From NCBI GenBank assembly GCA_031216915.1, contig CM062294.1, positions 393,319,217 through 393,383,216 of the forward strand: DNA of 64,000 nt. The letters run 5' to 3'. This DNA is from Pictodentalium vernedei (lineage: Eukaryota > Mollusca > Scaphopoda > Dentaliida > Dentaliidae). Positions within the stretch are counted from its first letter, which is position 1. The number at the start of each line of letters is the position of its first letter. A program made the translations under genes and the position numbers. Below, in pieces: positions 11,321 through 21,954 of this stretch. The notes below the pieces were generated by a model. That model did no database searches and was not told the DNA's origin. It was given only the letters and a program-made list of their open reading frames with translations.

Positions 11321-13168
11321 TGAAAGTGTCAATGACATTGTAGCTCAACTTGTCAAGACAAAGACATGTACTTGTATAGTATGTGACACAGCAATGACAC
11401 ATACTATACAAGTACATGTATAGTACCTGATAACAAAGGTAGATATAAAGTATTGTAACAGTCTGTACATAAATACTGACCATTGCCTGTAACAAATGTA
11501 TAGGTAAAGTATTGTAAAGGTGGGTGACAGTCACATGCTAAACTAGAAAAAAATCTTTGAGTCCCAGAAGTGGGTCTGACTGAACCCCAAAATATTTGTT
11601 CTCATAGCACAGTGATAACAAAGGCACCCCAAAACACACTCGTTCCTGTCCCAAGGTGAAAACAAAGGTACCCAAGAAGATCAGTTCATAAATACGAGCT
11701 GTATAGAACTTGTGACAAAAAACTGATTGGACCTAATTTTGGTACAAAATGGCCACTGGCAGCCATCTTGAATTTCGGACCGCACCCAGAAACACTCATT
11801 CTCATCCCAAGGTGATAACAAAGGTACCCAAGAAGTTTTGTGAAGATAGGTTCATAAATACAGCCTCTACCCTGAGCCGTATTGACATGTGTGCTTACAT
11901 TGTGTAAGTAGCACTGAATAAATCAAAGTTCATTTAATTTGCATAATTTCTGCCTGAAAAAAAAAACCCTTTCAATGTGTGATGTATTCCATGTTACTAA
12001 ACATTCATACAAAAATTTATTCAAATCAAAACTTTCATACAGAAGTTCTGTACAAAAGACTGATTGCACTAATTTTGGTACAAAATGGCTGCTGGGGGCC
12101 ATCTTGAAATTCGGACCACACCCAAAAACACTCGCTCTCATCCCATGGTGATAACAAAGGTACCCAAGAAGTTTCGTAAAGATTGGTTCATAAATATGGC
12201 CTCTAGTCTGAGCCGTATAGAAGTTGAGTACAAAAAACTGATTAGACCTAATTTCGGTACAAAATGGCCAGTGGCAGCCATCTTGAATTTTAGACCGCAC
12301 CCAGAAACACTCGTTCTCATTCCAAGGTGATAACAAAGGTACCCAAGACATTTCGTAAAGATCAGTTCATAAATACAGACTCTAGCCCAGGTCGTATTGA
12401 CATGTGTACTTACTGTGTGTAAGTCGCACTAAAAAAATCAAAGTTCATCTAATTTGCATAATTTCTGCACGAGAAAAAAACCCGTATTATATGTGATGTA
12501 TCCCATGGTACTAAACATTCACACAAAAAATTATTCAAATCAGCACTTTCATATTGAAGTTCTGTGCAAAAATCTGATTGCACCTAATTTTGTACAAAAT
12601 GGCTGCCATTGGCCATCTTGAATTTCGGACCGGACCCAAAAACACTCGTTCTCGTCCCACTGTGATACCAAAGGTACCCAAGAAGTTTCGTATAGATCGG
12701 TTCATAAATACGGCCTCTAGCCCAAGCCGTATTGGCATTTGCACTTACAGTGCTGAAAGTAACACCAAAAAACATCAATATTAGTCTAATTTGCACAATT
12801 TACGCACGAGAAAAAAACCCGTACTATATGTGATGTATCCCATGGTACTAAACATTCATACAAAAATTTTTTAAAATCAGAGCTTTCATATGGAAGTTCT
12901 GTACAAAATACAGATTTCTGCATCGTCGGTACAAAATGGCAGCTGGCAGCCATCTTGAATTTCGGACCGCACCCAAAAACACTCGTTCTCGTCCCACGGT
13001 CATAACAAAGGTATCTAAGAAGTTTCGTAAAGATCGGTTCATAAATACTGCCTCTAGCCTGCGCCATATCCAATTGTTGACGTACGGACAGACAGACAGA
13101 TGGCCAGACATACAGACAACGGGCCATGACAAAAGCTCAAATTTGGCTTCGCCAAAGTTGAGCTTAAA
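11321..13168 (+). mobile_element. Complete hairpin-ended element, family B (second copy)
   Basis: Starts TGAAAGTGTCAATGACATTG with TAGCTCAACTTGTCAAGAC and ends in a hairpin, AGCTCAAATTTGGCTTCGCC then AAAGTTGAGCTTAAAA. Its core differs from the previous copy: units of about 340 bp (or half of that) built of the blocks GTACAAAATGGC...GCCATCTTGAATTTCGGACC, GATAACAAAGGTACCCAAGA, TTCATAAATAC...GCCGTATTGACATGTG and GATGTATTCCATGTTACTAA, repeated from about 11727 to 13080. GACAGACAGACAGATGG precedes the hairpin. No coding capacity. Confidence 0.7.
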
Positions 13169-13179
13169 ATTTTGGAACC

Positions 13180-13748
13180 GCGATGGTTCCCTCACATCGA
13201 ACCAACTCCATTATGCCACTATGGGCAGAGAAGGACCTGAAGAATAAAACTTCCCCTGAAAGAAGACTCTCTTATGGAGAAAGCTTCTGGGGAGCGTCCC
13301 TTAACAGACACTTGAGAATACTGATCCAAGATTTCTGTGACAACAGAGGTGCTACTAGTAGGATTCACAACGAGACTGTTTAATCTTAAACGTAACCTAT
13401 TGAATCAAATGAATTGGAGGATACGCGTATCCTATCATTCTTCCTCATGAAATCTGCGGAGCGTCTAGTGCATGTGCTCAATAATCAGGGCATGGCAACA
13501 CAAATGGCGGTAACTAATTGTTCCGGTGCGTCGCAAACTGAACCATCATGGGGTGATCCCACTCGTAAAACTGTACAAATAAACACATGTTGAACGTCCA
13601 TACAAATGAAACAGGCGACCTTTCCAAGGAGCGAGTCTGCTAGTACGTTCAGACAACCCGGTATATGACAGATAGAGAGATGAACATGAAAATTCTTCTC
13701 TCTGCGCATCTGCAAGACCAAAATCGAAAGGAAGCTTCCTCTAGACAC
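13180..13748 (-). pseudogene. DIRS-like RNase H fragment, degenerate
   Basis: On the minus strand 13485-13748 reads HIPGCLNVLADSLLGK, the HxPGxxNVxADxLSR landmark of DIRS/Ty3-type RNase H domains, followed by a region corresponding to the SP-x-D and DAL segments that come next in DIRS elements. The sequence GGAGGATACGCGTATCCTAT here also occurs at 20775-20794 inside the DIRS copy 2, which supports a DIRS origin of the same or a sister family. Stops break the frame. No terminal repeats are attached, so this is a fragment. Confidence 0.7.
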
Positions 13749-15075
13749 CAGTAATGCATAACCAAAAACTGAAATTGATTCGAGTCAGTATTCATTAGTT
13801 ATTGGATGGAAACCAAATTCAAGATGGCCACCATCTTGGTTCAGCTGAATGGGTCTGAAATCGAAAGGAAGCTTCCTCTAGACACCAACAATGTATAATT
13901 AAACAAGAGCACCACCTAGCGGGGCAACATATGCCCGTCAAAACTGGAACATGCACAAGTTTTTCTGGGGTAAAGTTTGAAATTTTTGTTGACTCAACTA
14001 TGCCTGTCCCCCCTCCAATCATTGCCCATTCCCCTGCACTGTCTGGGATAAAGGGTAATTCAATTGTTTTCACATATTCATATTAATCAATCTGAGGTTT
14101 TCACAAAATAAAAACAAGACGTCAATGGAAAATGAGAAATTGGGCTCACCAAAGCGCCGTAACTCTACTGCTAATGGGCTTTCAAAACCTGAAATGAAAT
14201 TCACCCTTATTTTGTTGTAAAAAGCCGACGTAACAAATTTATTTCCATGTGAACCATTATTACCGAAGTTATTTCCCAGAAACGATAAATGTAACGTCAT
14301 TAGAAAATGAACGAGATACCATGCTCATGATGCTGCATATTAAATTTTAAAAGAATCCGATTAGGTTCACGGACTGTATAGCACACAAAGCATAATTTGA
14401 CTGATTTCTAAGTATGAAAAGGGCAATAACTCCTAAAAAAAACAACTGAACACGACCTAGATATGAACTTGTGCGAGATATTATGGCCATGAAGCTACGT
14501 ATTAAATTTGAAAAGAATCTGATTAAGTTGACAGTCTGTAGAGTACGGAAAGCATAATTTGCTCGATTTCTAAGTATTAAAGGGGGAATAACTACTAGGA
14601 AATCTGTTGAACATGACCCAAATTCGAACTTGCGCGAGCTCTTATTCTGGTTGTGCAGTATATCAAATATTTTTAAATCCGATTGAAATCACACCCTGTA
14701 GAGCACGGAATACAACTGTCCCCGGATGGACAGATGGACAGTGCCTTAAAATAATATGTCCGTTTTTCAAACGGGGCCTATAAAAATAATAAAAAATAAA
14801 AATGATTCTAGTAGGCATTCATTAATTATTGGACAGAAACGAAATTCAATATGGCCACCATGGAGGCCATACTGAATTGGTGAGCTGGACCAAACCGAAG
14901 CATCGCCTAGTCATCCACAAGTTACCCCTAACATTATGATTTGAACACATAAGCGGTTCTTCAGTTATTGGACAGAAACAAAAAGTTAAAGGACGGACGA
15001 CGGACAGACATAATGAAAACATAATGCCCCCCCCCCACTGCCCAAGACGCTCTCAAGGGCATAATAATAAAAGCC
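13749..15075 (+). mobile_element. Hairpin-ended element, family G, split by family F
   Basis: Two related blocks flank the inserted element: one near 13785-13860 (TATTGGATGGAAACC, CAAGATGGCCACCATCTTGG) and one near 14815-14890 (TATTGGACAGAAACG, CAATATGGCCACCATGGAGG). The right end has GGACGGACGACGGACAGACA and then a stem ATGCCC...GGGCAT followed by AATAATAAAA, again the terminal-hairpin plan. A palindromic block around GGAAGCTTCCTCTAGACACC occurs at about 13730 and again at about 13868, just before the inserted element. Confidence 0.45.
13905..14780 (+). mobile_element. Hairpin-ended element, family F
   Basis: Begins ACAAGAGCACCACCTAGCGG, with ATATGCCCGTC close by, and ends ATATGTCCGTTTTTCAAACG then GGGCCTATAAAA. 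The core has about two and a half units of some 165 bp marked by CGAGATACCATGCTCATGAT, CATATTAAATTTTAAAAGAA and TTTCTAAGTAT; unit starts lie near 14305 and 14470. GGATGGACAGATGGACAG precedes the end. Same plan as families A and B, different sequence. Confidence 0.5.
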
Positions 15076-15107
15076 AAAAGGTTGCATTTCTTATTGATTG
15101 TACTTAC

Positions 15108-15245
15108 GGTCAATTGACTGCAATAAATTGCTCTCTTGTCAGATATATTCCTGAAAGTTGGTGCATACCACAGTAGGATTAGCCAGCTAAGCATGAAGGC
15201 TGCAAAATCCCTGTGCAAATGTAAATGAAAGCCATCCAGTTTGAC
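15108..15245 (-). CDS. Candidate internal exon of an unrecognised membrane protein
   Basis: On the minus strand a 138-base segment is open throughout (46 codons) and is bounded by a T-rich acceptor (TTATTTTTTGTAG) and a consensus donor (GTAAGTA). It encodes a stretch with a hydrophobic core (FAAFMLSWLILLWYAPTF) that could be a membrane segment. It is one of few places in the window outside obvious repeats. Phase is 0 on both sides, compatible with the candidate first exon at 16192-16200. I do not recognise the protein. Downstream exons would have to lie at lower coordinates, a region now full of inserted elements; I found none there. Confidence 0.35.
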
Positions 15246-15502
15246 CTACAAAAAATAATAATTTCATTCACTTCACTTCAACTTATGTGTACATTAAAGG
15301 GACAATAAGCCGCAAAATATTGACTCTCAGATTTTGCTTGTATGCGAGAGCATGCAGGCCTGGTTATTTTTAATAAAGGGCTTATATCATAACCCGTTGG
15401 CAAGTTACGCTGTATAACATGGTTGTAATCCACAGGAAAAGGGTGATGTCAGGTCTCTCTGCTTTCTCTGTTTTTACTTTGCCGGTCATGCAGTTATATG
15501 TC

Positions 15503-15751
15503 TTAACCCTTTACCCAACGAATCGCCCACATCCACCCACGTAATATGCAATTTCAGTTGTTGAAAAAATATTATTTTTAAAAAAATTTCAACAAAACCA
15601 TATCATGTGACCCCTCATTGGAACGAGCTCGGTGAGCTCGTTCCAACGAGGGGTCACATGATAAGGTTTTGTTGAAATTTTTTAAAAAATTAAAAAAAAT
15701 GTTATTGAAAATAATAAATTTTGGAATCGTCTGCATTGGGTAAAGGGTTAA
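15503..15751. mobile_element. piggyBac-type MITE with long internal palindrome
   Basis: The element starts TTAACCCTTTACCCAA and ends TTGGGTAAAGGGTTAA. TTAA at both ends with CCCTTT/AAAGGG termini is the piggyBac signature (TTAA target, CCY start). The interior folds into a near-perfect palindrome centred near 15632 (arms about 75 bases, GGAACGAGCTC/GAGCTCGTTCC at the centre). No coding capacity. It lies in the candidate intron between 15245 and 16192. Confidence 0.75.
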
Positions 15752-17713
15752 CAGGATTTCCACTTGAATAAATATCAACAACTAAGGTCCAATCTCGCAG
15801 AGGTGAGATCGCATGTTTGTTGTTGCTATTTATTTGGGCAGAAATTCTTTTAAGGTGAAACAGCATGTCATTCTATTCAAATTTGTATGAAATAAGCAAC
15901 CTTGGAATCGAAATAGATCCGAAAGTTTGTCAACTCTTTGTGGTAAAACATGCAAGATTAGTAATTTAATAAAACTATGTTGTATTACTTTGTTGTAACC
16001 TGTAGTTCATTTGTTCACATATTTTCCAATTGCTGTAACTATCACATAACCTATTGATCGTTCACGAGTTATTTCAATGTCTGAGCATGTATGCACGATA
16101 TTGCGAAGATATAAATGAATCTGCCCAAAAGTCATCAGAAATAATCAACAATATGATAAAATTTCTGAATACACATGGTTTCTAATTTTACCTTCTCCAT
16201 TGTGCCAATGATTATGACCGATGTGAACAACAACAGTACATTATTTTAGAAATAATCCGTCCTTCGATATTGAGGCTCCCTATGGCATCTGCACACCATG
16301 GCACAAGCAGATTTCAAAACCAGTGAGTAAGCAAAAGCACACCTTGAAAATCCTAAAGTCGGTATGTTAATTTATTCCAAAATGCATAAAACATCCAATG
16401 GTTTATAAGTTGCTAACAAGTCTGCTGAGAGATGATTCCACAGTGTACACTGACCCGAAAACATCAAAGCATCACAAACCCTTTGTCGGATTTGAAGAGA
16501 GCATCAATGTGCATACTTAGTATGTGGATACAACAGTAAATGTAACATGTAGGAAGAAGCAGTTTGTCCATTTCATTTTTCTTCTGTTTTATTGGTTACA
16601 CTGTATTAGTTCAAACCGGTCATCAGTCTTAAAGTGCATCAGGGGCGTGGTCAACAGATCCTTGTCAGTTTGAGCTGAATTGCCAAATCTGTTATGCACG
16701 AGTGAAACTAAGCCTCATAAGTGTGTTCATATGTCAATCAGAGAAGCATCATCAACAATATATTGTTATGATTTCATGATTCATCAGGAAAATACCTCTT
16801 TGAAACCTATTTCAAACTGAAAATAATGTTTATGTGAACAGTTTTATTAGATAAGTCAAAACTTTGTACTTATATGAGTCAAATTACCTAAAACTTTTTC
16901 TTGAAAATCTGGCAGACAAAACTAGAAACAAAATATCGAGGTAAGCATTCTTTATGGGATAAAATCATGGCATGATATTACATCAAGAAATCGGTATGTT
17001 GACTTATAAGTTACACATCCATTTCTGATGTAGTGCTACTCCCCCCCCCCCCCCCCCCCCCCCCCTTCTCAAAAAAAAAAAAATTGTGTGCATAATCCCT
17101 AAAGCAGTGAGCAACTGAACTGGGTCTTTCAAAATCAAAGGACTGAAAAAGTGCTTGTTTACCGTGGTAAACAAGCTCAGTTTTATTGGTAAAATAGGAC
17201 CCATGCTTGGAGAGGAAGTCCTCTATATTAGGCCCCATGGGTATAAACTATTGACTAAACTTGACTTTATCTCCATGTTGCGGTCACAAGAAGCCACTGA
17301 GCCAAAATATGTGACCTTAAATAGCTGATCAATCCCATAAACAGTCCTGCAAAATACTCTGCGTGACCTCCGATGCAGCCCCGTTATTCTTATGCTGTGC
17401 AGAAAAACAGTGAGTTGGTACCCTCTGGTCATTACCTCCCCCTCCCACTTCCTTTAAGAGAATTGAGAGGTGGGGTAATAACCAAAGGGTCCTAGTTAAG
17501 ACTAGTGTTGGTGGAGCCTTTAAAATCCTTGAATTTGATTATTGTGGGGCCTTACTCTTCTCAACTTCAACTATGTTTCTAGGGCAAAAATGAGCTCATT
17601 CCAATAAGGGATCATAAACTATGCTTTTGAAGTGAAAAGTGCAACACCACCGGTATCCCCTGCCAATGGTTTCCAAGTTGAAAAAAGCAAAAAAATGCCC
17701 ATAACGCTAGAAA
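15752..17713. other. Sparse region: candidate intron/upstream DNA and a C25 run
   Basis: Apart from the tiny candidate exon at 16192-16200 I see no gene. C25 at 17041-17065 is followed by A-rich sequence. A GAGCTCATTCCAATAAGGG block near 17590 resembles the palindrome core of the MITE at 15503-15751. Confidence 0.5.
16192..16200 (-). CDS. Candidate first coding exon (start codon only)
   Basis: On the minus strand CACAATGGAGAAG is followed by GTAAAATTAG. The ATG has A at -3 and G at +4, and the three codons join in frame to the exon at 15245. An in-frame TAA lies upstream. The donor (AAG/GTAAAA) is acceptable rather than strong. This is a prediction from splice signals alone. Confidence 0.25.
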
Positions 17714-17879
17714 AACAAGAGGTCCCAGGAGGCCTGAGGGCACTCACCTGACATGGTAGTCTTAATATCAAACCAGGGACTTGACTTGAATAAGCTGCAT
17801 ATGCCCCTCCTAAGAAAAGCATATAACAACTAGATGAAGCGATTGTGCCCACACAATAGACAGGATTTTCCTTCTATTT

Positions 17880-18262
17880 TCAGTTCTTGCACTTTTACGT
17901 CCCAAAATTGAGATAAACGCATAAAAAACAGATTTTTTTTTATTTTTGTTCGGAAATTTTTCGAAGTCCCAAATAAAATATTTTCAGCCTAAAACTTTTT
18001 TTCTTCTTAAAATTGACCAAAACGCATAAACAAACAGAAAAACTAACTTCCAAATTTCAAATTTTCCAAGTCCCACACGGACCGCTAATTTTCAGTGTAA
18101 AAAAAATAATATTCTTTTTGTCCTAAACTTGACCGAAACACATAAAAAACAACAAAAAAAATTCTGGATTTTGGTCAAAAATTTTCGAAGTCCCACCCCG
18201 ACCCCAAATTTTCAGTGTAAAAAAAAATAAACTTTTTTGTCTTAAAATTTACCGAAACACAT
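17880..18262 (+). repeat. Tandem array, period about 119 bp (left part)
   Basis: Three units marked by TCCCA, AATTTTCAGTGTAAAAAAAA, TTTTTGTCTTAAAATTGACC and GAAACGCATAAA. The array resumes at 27908 after the inner element, so one array was split by the insertion. Confidence 0.75.
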
Positions 18263-18574
18263 AAACAAGAGGCCCCAACATGGTAGCCTAAATATCAACC
18301 CAGAGAATTGATTTCAACAAGTTGCATATGCTCCTAAGAAAAGCTTACACCAAATATCCAAAGATTCTGACCAGTGGATCTGAAAAAAAGAAGATTTTTA
18401 AAGAATATTCCTCATATTGAACTAAGTTATAATTCAGGGTCCCACAGGGAGCCCATATATGAACTCAGGGACTTGGCTTTAACAAACTTGAATCCTATCC
18501 CCCTAAGGATGCTGCACACCAAATATCAAAACATTCTGACTGCTGGATCTGAAGAAGAAGATTTTTAAAGAAAG

Positions 18575-18966
18575 TTAAAAAATTTATAGTAATTTATATA
18601 TTTTTTATACTTACCAATGACCCAGACATAGCTGGTGCTAACTCTTAAAATATAGGGCCAAACACAAATTTTGCCCCCCAATCCCCAAAATTTGCATCTA
18701 AAACTAAAGAAAACATGTCCTGAAAGGCCCTCCACACTTCGCCCCTACTGCGCATGCGCAGTGTCAAGGACGTTCCGAAATTGGCGCCATTTATCATTCT
18801 AATAACCAGTGCCTGGTAAGCGCTATGTACTCAGCGGGGAGGCAAGAGTTCCCAACTCCTGGGAGGGCCATCCCCGTCTGGGTCATTGGTAAGTATAAAA
18901 AATATATAAATTACTATAAATTTTTTAACATTTTTATACTGTACCAATGACCCAGACATAGCTGAA
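18575..18966 (-). repeat. DIRS 3' end: terminal repeat plus internal complementary region
   Basis: 18575-18627 and 18876-18928 are a perfect 53-bp inverted repeat (TTAAAAAATTTATAGTAATT... at the outer edge, ACCAATGACCCAGAC at the inner edge). A third copy of the inner motif in the first orientation follows at 18932-18966 (TACTGTACCAATGACCCAGA, then CATAGCTGAATAG). The arrangement is a / inverted a / a. In DIRS elements an internal complementary region next to the 3' terminal repeat pairs with both ends during replication, which this resembles. An alternative is a solo 354-bp foldback MITE (TTAA at both ends) next to the true terminus. Confidence 0.6.
18749..18760. promoter_or_regulatory. NRF-1-type palindrome in the left terminal repeat
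   Basis: TGCGCATGCGCA again, inverted partner of the site in the right terminal repeat. Motif match only. Confidence 0.45.
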
Positions 18967-19859
18967 TAGTAAAAAGGCTGGAGGGCCAAGGACATAGAGC
19001 AAAATGGAATACGCTCAATAAAATAAAATAGAGTCATCCCCTGTAAGGAAAAGAAGTAATAGGCCTTACATGTATCTTTCTTATTTATGATAAATTAGAA
19101 AGATACAACACCTTCCAAAAATTGAGCTTCATACATCCATGTACTCTATTAATATCCAATAATCCTTATACTAATAATTTTTAAAGTAAGCCAATAATAA
19201 AGTAAGTCTAGAGAATAGAGACTCTTATACTACTAAAAGTGTGTGAGAATTGCATAATCATGTCCGTTGACATATGCAATATTCAAAAGCTATACTTTAA
19301 AAACTAAGACTTGAATGAATTTTATAAACTTAAACTTCTCACTAAACAACCATCCCAATAACAGCTCAGAATTACTAACTCCGGAGGAGGTATCCCCTTG
19401 TTTTCATAGTAAAAACAGGTGACCCAAGGGAACACCCTCCCCCCCCCCCCCCCCCCCTTTTTCTTGCCCTGGGTCAAATAGCCCAGAGCGAAGAGGGCAG
19501 CCGAACGGAGACACTGCCGAAACAGACAGCCTACCTAGCTATAGTAGCAACTGTTAAGTGAATGACATTCTGAGCAGTAGATAATAGACCTAACAATAGA
19601 GGCCTCCAGAAATGGACTCGATATTTCTGAGATAAAATTCATGAATGGATGGCTGAGCGCAATGAGCAGCCTTCAAAAATCTATAATAGCAACACTATTA
19701 ATGCAAGCCCAAGAAGTAGAAGAACTCTTACTTCATGAGCCGAAATCTTAAGCACAACTGCTAAGCCAATGATATACCATAAGCAGTACGCTAGTTAATA
19801 GAATCCATTAACAATAAAATGGAGCGTAACGTCCTTCTACTAGACATCAAAGACAGAAG
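18967..19859 (-). other. 3' part of DIRS copy 2, no clear domain
   Basis: Lies between the recombinase remnant and the 3' terminus. The C-terminal part of the recombinase (HxxR and the tyrosine) should be here, but I could not read a convincing motif through the breaks. A C19 run occupies 19439-19457. Confidence 0.4.
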
Positions 19860-20610
19860 AAGCTTACGCCCTTGTAATAAACAGATATCTGTTTATAAAT
19901 ACATAAACTGTACCCGGAAAGAGTAAAGGCCTATGCCCATACGAAGACGGAAGGACCTTAAAATAATAGGTTCCGGATAATAGGAGCCTAACTCTTATGC
20001 AACAATCCAACCTAAATAGTAATGGAAGTATTGATTCCGAAACTATGAAAGTGAAAATCATCCATCGATAGTGCATGAAACTCACTGACTCTACAGTAAA
20101 AGAGAAACCAACAGAATTACTGTCTAAAAGGTCAGAATTTGAAAACTACTGTTTCCAGAGGCTCAAATGATTACTTAGCTAAATAAGAACCTGAAGTTAA
20201 AATCCGTATAGGAATTTAATCTAAAGATTCTAAGTCTATTTATCAAAAAGTTACTAACTGACTTAGATAAAGAGACAAAAGACTCAATTGTAAACTATCG
20301 TAGAGTGCATAGGTATGAGGTAACATAAACCTATAACCTAAATAACAACAGGCTGCAGTAGATCTTGTGAAACAAGTATACTAAAAAATAGCAATGAGTA
20401 GTATGGAGGGATCAACCATATGAACATAATGATCCCTACACCACGACGGAAGAGCCTCCACTTAAGTCGCATAGAATAGCGAAGAAGAGGATCTCCTACA
20501 GTAAGAAATCGCGTCCAAAGCTCGTCCAGTACAGTGCTTACAATGCAATACGGACCACACAACGGAATACATGAAGGTTGCGACCTTGCTGGTTGTGATA
20601 AAGATGACAC
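19860..20610 (-). pseudogene. DIRS tyrosine recombinase, degenerate
   Basis: On the minus strand CRVSEFHALSM (about 20060-20094) matches the box holding the first catalytic arginine of DIRS recombinases (aRRvSELHALS), followed by a GLLHK-like segment. Upstream, 20338-20610 has LLRYSMRLKWRLF and a following hydrophobic segment, corresponding to the core-binding domain (YaxxWkxF...). The enzyme would join the element's circular DNA into the genome. Several frame changes and stops make it inactive. Compare the better preserved recombinase at 51930-52770. Confidence 0.65.
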
Positions 20611-20759
20611 GATTTACCCAGTGAAAAAAGATCCTCACATAGAGGAAGATTTCACGTTAAGATCCACAGTAGACAAGAGAGTAAATTACTCATGATCTCT
20701 GTGAAGATAGAGATGCTATCAACAGAAATGTATTGTGGTTGTTTATCTTAGCAATACCT

Positions 20760-21560
20760 GCTAAAACAACAGCGCCGGAGGATACGCGTATCCTATCATT
20801 CCGTCCTATAGATCAATAGAGCGTTAACAGTATTAGCTCAGAGATCTGGACAAGCCAACACATACGTCTGCAATTGATTAGCAAGCTGTGTCATAAATAA
20901 AACATCATTGGGCGCTCCCATAGATAGCAAATCTGATTGAATACTTGTTTGTTGAGAGTCCATTCTGACAGCAACAAGCGACCCGTAAGAGAACGGGAGT
21001 GCGATAAAACAATCAGACGACCCAGAATATGACGGACCAAAACTGAACTTGGTGTACTATAACCAACAGACGGATTCTTTCCATTAAATTGAATAACGGA
21101 AACGAAAGAGTGCCTCCCTGGTTCCGGAGATACGCCACTACTGTCGAATTAAAGGACAGGAATTTGGGCATGCGTTACTGAATAATGTTCATGCAATGAC
21201 ATAAAGCATGCCTAAAAAACATTATTCCGCGGAAGTTAGACTGATAGCTAAAAGACTGCGGAACCCAAAGACCCTGGCACTTCGAATCCGTAGGGATCAG
21301 TATATATCCCAATCTGTTTGACTGGCAACCGTCATAACAGCCACACTCGGGTCCGGCAACTGCGGCGGCACTCTCTGAGTCAACCACCGAATGTTTGCCC
21401 CAGTCTGAATCTCTTGTAACACTAGATAGACAAGAGAATGTATAAATCAAGCAATTCATGGATTGCCGGAAAGTTGCCGTCGAAGAGAAGCTCCTCCGAG
21501 AACGAAGCGACTCAGAGAGTTCTTAACCTACTATCCACGCGTGGATGTAGCTAGGGCTGC
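20760..21560 (-). pseudogene. DIRS RNase H and adjoining segment, degenerate
   Basis: Minus-strand frames give STVVAYLRNQGGT (about 21100-21140), VRHILGRL in place of HxPGRxN, then LLLSEWTLN and a segment like PNDVLF...NQLQTYV followed by CPDL. These are the successive landmarks of the DIRS RNase H domain and the segment joining it to the recombinase. The NVLADSLSR motif has decayed to IVLSHSRSL, and several shifts are present. The right half is duplicated at the window start. Confidence 0.7.
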
Positions 21561-21954
21561 ATCACGTCTAACCAACTCCAATCAGCCACTGAAGGGCGGA
21601 GTTATACGTGAACAAACTACTGCCCTCAAAAGAAATTACATTGAGAATAATATCCCGTAAATCTTTTCTTGAAGACGTAATGATAACGCCTCAGTAAGGC
21701 GGATTACGTATAATAAAGCGTCTAAGTTAAGTCTACTATACATAATGTCGTTCCCAACATTGAAATTGGAAAAGACATAAACGGCGAAAAAGAATATATG
21801 CAGTCTTTAATCACACCGTCTAGACGCATATGAACTCTCGGTATGCCCTGCTCTGCCAAAATAAACTATATGTAAAAAAGATAAAATGGCAGAAATGAGC
21901 CACGCGGACAAGAAACTAAACTATCATGCTTAGTAGCAGGCTTGTATATATATA
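21561..21954 (-). other. Position where reverse transcriptase should lie
   Basis: Between RNase H and the gag-like repeats there are only about 400 bases, too few for a reverse transcriptase of some 250-300 residues, and no FxVPKK, PFGL or YxDD motif is readable on the minus strand. A TATATATATATA tract ends the stretch. Confidence 0.55.
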
